Below are positions 15,372 through 20,065 of a stretch of 20,065 nucleotides of DNA, piece after piece. The position numbers and the translations under genes are program-made. The first letter of the stretch is position 1; every line of letters begins with the position of its first letter. This stretch comes from an uncultured Actinomycetes bacterium (lineage in GTDB: Bacteria > Actinomycetota > Actinomycetes > Nanopelagicales > Nanopelagicaceae). The stretch is taken from NCBI GenBank assembly GCA_903897475.1, contig CAIUBS010000027.1, positions 1-20,065 on the forward strand, read 5' to 3'. Under the pieces are notes generated by a model. That model was not told the DNA's origin. It made no database searches and worked only from the letters and a program-made list of their open reading frames with translations.

Positions 15372-15412
15372 TTAAAAACCACCCTTTAAAATTTATAAAG
15401 GGTGGTTTTTAA
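15372..15412 (-). terminator. Perfect 17-bp inverted-repeat terminator after the DoxX gene
   Basis: The arms 15372-15388 and 15396-15412 are perfectly complementary (core ACCACCC/GGGTGGT), with a 7-nt loop. Both flanks are A/T-rich, so on the minus strand the hairpin ends in TTTTTAA. It would end the DoxX transcript before the TauE/SafE gene and could act in both directions. Confidence 0.85.
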
Positions 15413-15419
15413 AACTTTG

Positions 15420-15836
15420 TTAGCTAAAGAACAGTAAAGTTCCTACGTTGCTACCAAAATCAGCACCACCTCTTAGCAATGCAAAGATAATGAGAGCAGC
15501 ACCAGCAAGAGATAAGTCTTTAAAGAATGCTATTGACTCATTTTGCTTTGCCGTAGCATCACTTTCTTTCCAGAATGCGTGCATTAAAAATGCCGTTGGA
15601 ATTAAGAATATTGCGATTAACAACGCACCTAAATCAGCATAGAAGCCAAGAGCTATGTATAGGCCGCCAAGAAGAATCATCACTCCGCTTAGGTATACCG
15701 ATACCTTTGCCATGGGAACTTTTTTGTATTGTGCGTACCCGGTCATGGCTGAATTTTTGGTAAAGTGCGCAATTCCTGAATTAATGAATAGCAGCGCAAA
15801 TAAAATTCGGCCAACAATTAATGCAATTTCGGTCAT
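15420..15836 (-). CDS. DoxX-family membrane protein
   Basis: 138 residues with four membrane helices. It shows the DoxX-family pattern GRILFALLFINSGIAHF near the N-terminus, then PMAKVSVYLSGVMILLGG and a C-terminal SLAGAALIIFALL. DoxX relatives are small membrane proteins, some linked to quinone or redox/thiol stress functions in actinobacteria; the biochemical role of this one is unknown. AGGA lies a few nt before the ATG, one of the few clear ribosome binding sites on the minus strand. A strong terminator follows 7 nt after the stop, so it is a monocistronic unit divergent from dinB. Confidence 0.85.
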   Translation of the reverse strand: MTEIALIVGRILFALLFINSGIAHFTKNSAMTGYAQYKKVPMAKVSVYLSGVMILLGGLYIALGFYADLGALLIAIFLIPTAFLMHAFWKESDATAKQNESIAFFKDLSLAGAALIIFALLRGGADFGSNVGTLLFFS

Positions 15837-15852
15837 TATTTTCCTGTCTTTA

Positions 15853-15895
15853 AGTAGCCCACTTTGGACTGACTACTCAAAAGATTAGGGGCTAC
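15853..15895. repeat. Inverted repeat in the doxX-dinB divergent intergenic region
   Basis: AGTAGCCC (15853-15860) and its exact complement GGGCTACT (15888-15895) are separated by 27 nt, upstream of DoxX. A second pair, ATGAAC (15906-15911) and GTTCAT (15927-15932), lies next to it on the dinB side. These could be operator half-sites or chance repeats; no known regulator motif is recognised. Confidence 0.3.
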
Positions 15896-15977
15896 TGCCA
15901 GGTATATGAACTAACCTTGGGGGTGTGTTCATTTATTTTGCAACTTTAATTAACAGCAGAAATATGTTGAGCCTCTA

Positions 15978-17165
15978 ATGACTCAAGGTGTTGCGACAAT
16001 TTTGCATGTAGACATGGACGCATTTTTTGCATCTGTTGCTGAAAAAGATGATCCAAAACTAAAAGGTAAAGCAGTAGTTGTTGGCGCAGGGGCTCGGGGA
16101 GTGGTTTCTGCTGCAAATTATGAAGCAAGAAAATTTGGCATTAGGGCGGCAATGCCTGTTTATCGAGCTAAAGCTTTAGCACCACATGCAGTGTTTGTAA
16201 CTCCAGATCATAAAAGGTATAGCGAAGTATCAGCGCAAGTGATGCAGATATTTGAAGATGTAACACCACATGTAGAACCAATTTCACTAGATGAAGCTTT
16301 TCTAGATGTAACTGGAGCCAGAAAATTGCTAGGAAGTGGTAGGCAAATTGCAGATTTGATTAGAAACCGAGTTGAACAAGAACAAGGTATTACGTGCTCA
16401 GTTGGAATTGCTCACAATAAATTTATTGCGAAAATCGCCTCAGCTCACTGTAAGCCAAATGGTGTGCTAGAGATCGATCCGGAAAAGGTGCTCGATTTTC
16501 TTCACCCGCTACCAGCAGCTGAAATTTGGGGAGTAGGACCAAAGACAAATGAGCATCTAGCCAAGTTAGGTTTAGTTACTGTGGGCGATATTGCTAATAC
16601 TCCAAGAGGAACACTAATAAGAGTATTAGGGCAATCAAGTGGCAGTTCACTCTATGAGTTAGCTTGGGGGCGAGATTACCGTGATGTTGTAACTGAGCAT
16701 TTAGAAAAAAGCATTAGTGCATCAGAAACTTTTGATACAGATTTAGTAGATCAAGAGGAGATTTTAAAAGAATTTCTTAGACTTGCTGAAAAAAGTTCAG
16801 AACGAATGCGCTTAAAGGGATTTGCTACTAATACTATTTCAATTAAAGTCAGATTTGCAGATTTTTCTACAATTACCCGATCTAAAACTGTGGATATTCC
16901 CATCACATCAACTCAGGAGATATTTGAAGTTGCCAAGTATCTATATCTAGCTCTTAAATTAGATAGAAGATTTATTCGCTTAGTTGGAGTTTCCTTAGAT
17001 TCGCTGGTTGAGAATGAGGGTCTGCAGCAGATGGTTTTGGGGCAACGTAATACTGGCTGGAAACAGGCCGATAAGGCGGTAGATTTAATCAAGGCTAAAT
17101 TTGGCCGCGGCAGTCTGCGTCCTGCTCGGTTAGTTGAAAGTGCTGAAGATAACGAAGAAGATTAG
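15978..17165 (+). CDS. dinB: DNA polymerase IV (Y-family translesion polymerase)
   Basis: 395 residues. The Y-family catalytic motifs are HVDMDAFFASV (Asp12, with steric-gate Phe at 17) and EPISLDEAFLDV (Asp105, Glu106). The helix-hairpin-helix region EIWGVGPKTNEHLAKLG and a C-terminal little-finger domain follow. It carries out error-prone synthesis past damaged bases. A Gln-rich LQQMVLGQ segment near residue 350 may be the sliding-clamp contact, and the tail is acidic. Start ATG 15978 has TATGTT 9 nt upstream, giving at most a very short leader. It stands alone between the DoxX divergent region and the DUF3040 gene. No GAAC-N4-GTTC LexA box is seen upstream, so SOS control is not supported. 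Confidence 0.95.
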   Translation: MTQGVATILHVDMDAFFASVAEKDDPKLKGKAVVVGAGARGVVSAANYEARKFGIRAAMPVYRAKALAPHAVFVTPDHKRYSEVSAQVMQIFEDVTPHVEPISLDEAFLDVTGARKLLGSGRQIADLIRNRVEQEQGITCSVGIAHNKFIAKIASAHCKPNGVLEIDPEKVLDFLHPLPAAEIWGVGPKTNEHLAKLGLVTVGDIANTPRGTLIRVLGQSSGSSLYELAWGRDYRDVVTEHLEKSISASETFDTDLVDQEEILKEFLRLAEKSSERMRLKGFATNTISIKVRFADFSTITRSKTVDIPITSTQEIFEVAKYLYLALKLDRRFIRLVGVSLDSLVENEGLQQMVLGQRNTGWKQADKAVDLIKAKFGRGSLRPARLVESAEDNEED

Positions 17166-17198
17166 TTGTGAGGAGTTTTAAAAAACTCAAAATTGCTC

Positions 17199-17210
17199 TA
17201 TATTGCGAAT
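17199..17210 (+). promoter_or_regulatory. Putative -10 element of a leaderless promoter for the DUF3040 gene
   Basis: TATATT (17199-17204), 6 nt, then ATG at 17211. The spacing equals the other leaderless starts in this window, and it decides for ATG 17211 over the TTG at 17193. Confidence 0.5.
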
Positions 17211-17558
17211 ATGGCACTTTCCGATCATGAACGTAAGTTGTTGGCCGAGATGGAAGCTGCTCTTGAACAGGAAGACCCAAGGCTGCTTTCTACCTTAACC
17301 GGTAAAGCTAGAACCAAGCAGGGCTCTAGAGCTCTTCTGGGCTTTGGAATTTTGATAATCGGCCTACTGGTTTTGATCAGTGGCCTAATCGCTAAGGCGA
17401 CGGTGGTCGGGGTTATCGCTTTTTTAATCAGCCTAAGCGGGGTTATTTTGATACTCACAAATCTAAGCGTTAAGCCACCTGCAACAAAGGGTAGGAAGTT
17501 TGGGCTGGGATCCACTTTGGAAGATAGATGGGATCGCCGCAACAATAACGAGATTTAA
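17211..17558 (+). CDS. DUF3040 family membrane protein
   Basis: 115 residues from ATG 17211. The N-terminus MALSDHERKLLAEMEAALEQ is the DUF3040 hallmark. Two membrane helices follow (about 38-60 and 63-83), then a basic, glycine-rich tail. This family occurs across Actinobacteria just upstream of mraZ in the dcw neighbourhood, including M. tuberculosis. Its biochemical role is unknown. An in-frame TTG 18 nt upstream would add six residues that break the family start, so it is rejected. A terminator follows, which separates it from the mraZ transcript. Confidence 0.9.
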   Translation: MALSDHERKLLAEMEAALEQEDPRLLSTLTGKARTKQGSRALLGFGILIIGLLVLISGLIAKATVVGVIAFLISLSGVILILTNLSVKPPATKGRKFGLGSTLEDRWDRRNNNEI

Positions 17559-17592
17559 GAATTGGGCCCAAGTGGCCTCTGTTTTTACCTAC

Positions 17593-17616
17593 CCACCTGA
17601 AAAAGGTGGTTTTTTT
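17593..17616 (+). terminator. Rho-independent terminator after the DUF3040 gene
   Basis: CCACCT and AGGTGG form a 6-bp stem with a 5-nt A-rich loop, followed at once by a run of seven T. It sits 34 nt after the stop codon and isolates the upstream genes from mraZ. Confidence 0.8.
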
Positions 17617-17628
17617 ATGCCCAAATTC

Positions 17629-17697
17629 AGGTGGGGGCCCAGGGAGCCAAAGTGGGTGCGGGGGGTTGAAAGTGGGGAAAAAGGGAGTAAAGTGGGG
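17629..17697 (+). promoter_or_regulatory. MraZ operator: repeated GTGGG boxes upstream of mraZ
   Basis: AGTGGG occurs at 17651, 17671 and 17691, exactly 20 bp apart, preceded by GTGGGG at 17631. Further GGG runs fall roughly midway (17642, 17661, 17683). MraZ binds direct repeats of TGGG-type boxes upstream of its own gene, usually 10 bp apart. Here the strong boxes have a 20-bp period with weaker half-way runs. They lie just upstream of an AAATAATTT stretch and GGGAGG (17721-17726), which is the mraZ ribosome binding site 7 nt before the ATG. Confidence 0.75.
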
Positions 17698-17733
17698 TCC
17701 TACCAAATAATTTGAGCGTGGGGAGGCCAGTAA

Positions 17734-18165
17734 ATGTTTCTTGGCACCCATGAACCAAAACTTGATGAAAAAGGCAGATTAATTTTGCCCGCCCGATTTA
17801 GAGATGAATTAGCTGATGGTTTAGTAATAACTAAAGGCCAAGAGAACTGTCTCTATGTTTTTCCTGCCAGTGAGTTTGCATTAATAACTGAAAGATTGCG
17901 ACAAGCGCCAGTTACTCAAAAAAATTCTAGAGATTATCTAAGAGTCATGTTTGCTGGGGCTCACGATGAAGTTCCTGATAACCAAGGCCGAATAACAATT
18001 CCAACTGCTCTTAGAACATATGCAACTTTAGAAAAGAACTGCGTCGTTATTGGCGCAAATACCAGGTTAGAAATTTGGGATGCAACTGCCTGGGGTAAGT
18101 ATCTAAGTGATCGTGAAAAAACTTTTGCTGAAGTTTCCGAGGAGGTACTACCTGGATTGTTTTAA
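17734..18165 (+). CDS. mraZ: MraZ transcriptional regulator of the division/cell-wall cluster
   Basis: 143 residues, normal family length. Two SpoVT/AbrB-like DNA-binding modules, each with a conserved acidic/Gly-Arg turn: LDEKGRLILPARFR (DEKGR at 11-15) and DNQGRITIPTALR (in the second half). MraZ forms ring-shaped oligomers that bind repeated GTGGG boxes and control the dcw operon. The boxes lie just upstream (17629-17697), so autoregulation is likely. A strong GGGAGG site precedes the ATG, unlike most genes in this window. It is followed by 183 nt holding a structured RNA before rsmH. Confidence 0.97.
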   Translation: MFLGTHEPKLDEKGRLILPARFRDELADGLVITKGQENCLYVFPASEFALITERLRQAPVTQKNSRDYLRVMFAGAHDEVPDNQGRITIPTALRTYATLEKNCVVIGANTRLEIWDATAWGKYLSDREKTFAEVSEEVLPGLF

Positions 18166-18173
18166 ATTCAATC

Positions 18174-18285
18174 AAATATCTATTTAGGCCACCGCCACTT
18201 AATAAATATTCGCGGCGCCACTTCCCCGGTGCCGCGCGTTAATTGGTGAAGCTCCGTCGAGTGGCGGTGACCTAAGTAGATATCT
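18174..18285 (+). promoter_or_regulatory. mraW-type structured RNA element upstream of rsmH
   Basis: A long outer stem pairs 18174-18199 with 18260-18285. CACCGCCACT pairs with AGTGGCGGTG, and the pairing continues with TTAGG/CCTAA and ATATCTA/TAGATAT, with a single C-A mismatch and one G-U pair. Inside, GCGGCGCC and GGTGCCGC form a second hairpin whose loop is ACTTCCCC, and the sequence GGTGAAGCTCCGTCG follows. A structured element at this place is known from Actinobacteria as the mraW RNA motif; the match is by position and overall shape from memory. A purine-rich stretch with AAAGGGGGAG follows just before the rsmH ATG. Confidence 0.72.
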
Positions 18286-18348
18286 GAAGTTAAGTAAAGA
18301 AAAAGTAAAGTATAAAAAGAAAATGAGAGTAGAAAAGGGGGAGCGAAG

Positions 18349-19302
18349 ATGAGTGCAGAGCTAGCACATATACCAGTTGCACTAACGCGCTGCCTTGACT
18401 TACTTGCTCCAGCTATTGAAAGTAGTTCTAAGCCTTATTTAATTGATGCAACTTTGGGTTTAGCAGGTCATGCAAAAGCATTCTTAGAAAAATTTGGCAA
18501 TCTTCATCTAATTGGAATTGATCGAGATCAAGCCGCCCTTGATTTGACTAAGAGTCACTTACAGGCGTTTGCTAATCGAACAACTTTTATTCATGATACT
18601 TATGATCAGATTGACAAAGCTCTAGTACAAGTTGGCATTACCGAAGTAGATGCTATTTTGTTTGATCTTGGCGTGTCATCTATGCAATTAGATTTAGCCG
18701 AGCGAGGTTTTTCTTACTCGAAAGATGCCCCGCTTGATATGCGAATGGACCAAAGTGCACCACTTACGGCTAAGTTAGTTTTAGACACCTATTCACATGG
18801 GCAACTAGCAAAAATCATCCAAAATTATGGGGAAGAGAAATTTGCTAGCAAGATAGCTGAAAACATTATTAAGGCACGCAATGTAGGTGAGTTAAACACC
18901 ACCAAGGATCTAGCTGAAATAGTTAAAAACTCAATCCCAGCACCAGCACGTCGGACCGGCGGAAATCCAGCAAAACGCACTTTTCAGGCTTTACGTATTG
19001 AGGTTAATCAAGAGTTAGCAATAATTGAGCGGGCAATACCAGCAGCCCTTTCAGCCTTAAAGGTTGGTGGGCGACTTGTGGTTATGTCCTATCAATCTCT
19101 TGAAGATCGAATAGTTAAAAATATTTTCAATCAGGTTATTAAATCTAAAACCCCGCTTGGCCTACCAATTGAGCTTCCAAATTCAGCGGCAAATTACAGA
19201 TTATTAATAAGTAGTAGTGAAGCAGCTGAGGAGTCTGAACAGATTAGTAACCCTAGATCACAATCAATGCGATTACGGGCGATTGAGCGGGTGGCAGCAT
19301 AA
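18349..19302 (+). CDS. rsmH: 16S rRNA (cytosine-1402 N4)-methyltransferase
   Basis: 317 residues, typical length. It has the substrate/SAM region AHIPVALTRCL, DATLGLAGHA (33-42), the SAM-ribose acidic residue in IGIDRD (about 55-60) and FDLGVSSMQLDLAERGFSY. KRTFQALRIEVNQEL and VVMSYQSLEDRIVK are further conserved blocks of the MraW/RsmH family. It methylates C1402 of 16S rRNA in the ribosomal P site. It is preceded by the mraW-type RNA and a GGGGGAG ribosome binding site, and it overlaps the ftsL-like gene by one nucleotide (TAATG). This is its standard second place in the dcw cluster. Confidence 0.97.
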   Translation: MSAELAHIPVALTRCLDLLAPAIESSSKPYLIDATLGLAGHAKAFLEKFGNLHLIGIDRDQAALDLTKSHLQAFANRTTFIHDTYDQIDKALVQVGITEVDAILFDLGVSSMQLDLAERGFSYSKDAPLDMRMDQSAPLTAKLVLDTYSHGQLAKIIQNYGEEKFASKIAENIIKARNVGELNTTKDLAEIVKNSIPAPARRTGGNPAKRTFQALRIEVNQELAIIERAIPAALSALKVGGRLVVMSYQSLEDRIVKNIFNQVIKSKTPLGLPIELPNSAANYRLLISSSEAAEESEQISNPRSQSMRLRAIERVAA

Positions 19303-19685
19303 TGGCTATCTTTGAATTTGCACCAGCATTAGAAATTTCTCGCAAGATTGTAAGGGAAAAGACTAATAAGGCTGTATTAAAATTGGTACCCGAAATTAAG
19401 TCAGGCGAAGTAGTTGCCGATCGCACCTTCGGAATTATATTAACTGCAATTTTTACGGTGGGATTGATGATGCTGCTAGTAATTAATACTGCGCTCGCCC
19501 AAGATGCCTTTAAGTTAAGTGAATTAAAAATTCAAGCTCAGATCCTAAAAGATGAGCGAGACGCAATTCTAAGAAAAGTTGCAGAGAAATCTTCCCCGGA
19601 TAAGTTAGCTGAGAGCGCTGGCAAATTGGGAATGGTTCCTATTTCATCACCAAATTTCCTAGATATGTCTGAGGGTGTTAGGTGA
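19302..19685 (+). CDS. ftsL: FtsL-like bitopic cell-division protein
   Basis: 127 residues. A short cytoplasmic N-terminus, one membrane helix (about 43-65), then a heptad-patterned coiled coil (LSELKIQAQILKDERD and on), and a C-terminal segment LAESAGKLGMVP that is shared by FtsL/DivIC-type proteins. Such proteins link FtsB and FtsQ to the FtsW/FtsI synthase at the septum. Sequence similarity in this family is low, and the call rests on topology and on its fixed place between rsmH and ftsI. It overlaps both neighbours (1 nt and 4 nt). Confidence 0.82.
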   Translation: MAIFEFAPALEISRKIVREKTNKAVLKLVPEIKSGEVVADRTFGIILTAIFTVGLMMLLVINTALAQDAFKLSELKIQAQILKDERDAILRKVAEKSSPDKLAESAGKLGMVPISSPNFLDMSEGVR

Positions 19686-20065
19686 ATCAACAACAAATTG
19701 TTCAGGGGCGTATTAGAAAAATCATAGCAATCGCGATCGTACTTTTTATGCTTTTTGGATTAAGGCTAATTGAGATCCAAGCAATTAGGGCAAGTGGATA
19801 TGTGCAAAAAGCTGATATAGAACTTAGTAAAACTGCCACACTATTGGCACCGCGTGGTGCTATTTATGACAAGAATGGAATTGAGTTAGCTAGAAGTATT
19901 TCTGCAATCAATATTGCAGTTGATCAGACCGTAGTAAATGACCCAATTAATGCAGCAAAGGTAGTTGCACCGATTCTAGGTTTATCTGAATCAGAATTAA
20001 TTCCAAGCCTTACTGGGCAAAGGCGCTATGTATTAATTGCAAAAGATGTTGCACCTTCAAAATGG
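19682..20065 (+). CDS. ftsI: Penicillin-binding protein FtsI (PBP3 type), 5' part only
   Basis: The first 128 codons of a gene cut by the window end. The start is GTG at 19682, overlapping the ftsL stop as GTGA. A short cytoplasmic segment is followed by a membrane helix (about 14-29), then LIEIQAIRASGY and the class-B PBP motif LLAPRGAIYDKNGIELARS of the N-terminal dimerisation domain. FtsI is the septal transpeptidase that crosslinks peptidoglycan. The catalytic SxxK domain lies outside the window. The gene is partial because of the window edge. Confidence 0.93.
   Translation, partial: MNQQQIVQGRIRKIIAIAIVLFMLFGLRLIEIQAIRASGYVQKADIELSKTATLLAPRGAIYDKNGIELARSISAINIAVDQTVVNDPINAAKVVAPILGLSESELIPSLTGQRRYVLIAKDVAPSKW

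Noticed and set aside
14741..15412. Plus-strand open frame of 223 codons
   Set aside because: It is antisense to the TauE/SafE gene; that strand shows paired family signatures, while this one shows none.
15900..15935. Possible LexA/SOS box before dinB (GAAC and GTTC elements)
   Set aside because: The two half-sites are separated by 15-16 nt, not the 4 nt of the actinobacterial SOS box.
17470..17751. Minus-strand open frame across the mraZ upstream region
   Set aside because: It is a low-complexity product of the G-rich operator and has no start signal or family motif.
1..20065. CRISPR array, tRNA or rRNA genes, insertion sequences, prophage or integrase
   Set aside because: No regularly spaced repeats, cloverleaf-like segments, rRNA blocks, transposase motifs or attachment-site duplications were seen on either strand.

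Overview
This window most likely comes from a low-GC, streamlined planktonic actinobacterium of the Candidatus Nanopelagicales (acI) type. The indications are A+T-rich coding sequence, very tight gene packing with many overlaps, a split lycopene cyclase (CrtYc/CrtYd), a mycothiol-type ArsC, a DUF3040 protein upstream of mraZ, and an mraW-type RNA structure before rsmH. The taxon is inferred from gene content only. In Mycobacterium tuberculosis a PASTA-family kinase (pknL) and a polyprenyl synthase (idsA2) lie close to DUF3040 and mraZ. The same framework appears here, with a carotenoid island between the two ends.

Region 1 (1-3411, minus strand) reads from right to left. It holds a TPP riboswitch, a PnuC-family transporter (hence probably the thiamine transporter PnuT), an overlapping P-loop small-molecule kinase of unknown substrate, a transmembrane PASTA Ser/Thr kinase, and the first 91 codons of an endonuclease IV gene that runs off the window.

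Region 2 (3452-13185) is a carotenoid island. crtYc-crtYd on the plus strand face crtE-crtI-crtB on the minus strand, with the stop codons abutting. A CDP-alcohol phosphatidyltransferase follows on plus. Then comes a tightly coupled minus-strand operon: alpha/beta hydrolase, CrtA-like ketolase, CruF-like 1',2'-hydratase, CruG-like glycosyltransferase and a second CrtI-family desaturase (CrtD-like). Read together, the genes predict GGPP to phytoene to lycopene to gamma-carotene. The open psi end is then hydrated, desaturated, glycosylated and ketolated, giving a phleixanthophyll-like keto-carotenoid glycoside.

Region 3 (13206-15836) holds a rhodanese-domain protein facing a minus-strand run of a TauE/SafE permease, an aquaporin (AqpS-like) and a mycothiol-type arsenate reductase. 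This is probably arsenic/sulfur handling. A perfect 17-bp inverted-repeat terminator and a DoxX-family membrane protein follow.

Region 4 (15978-20065, plus) starts with DNA polymerase IV and a DUF3040 membrane protein. The division/cell-wall (dcw) cluster follows: a terminator, a G-rich MraZ operator, mraZ, an mraW-type RNA structure, rsmH, an ftsL-like gene and the start of ftsI, which is cut by the window end.

A recurring regulatory theme is a TANNNT -10 hexamer exactly 6 nt before the start codon (five clear cases). This implies leaderless transcripts, the usual actinobacterial arrangement.
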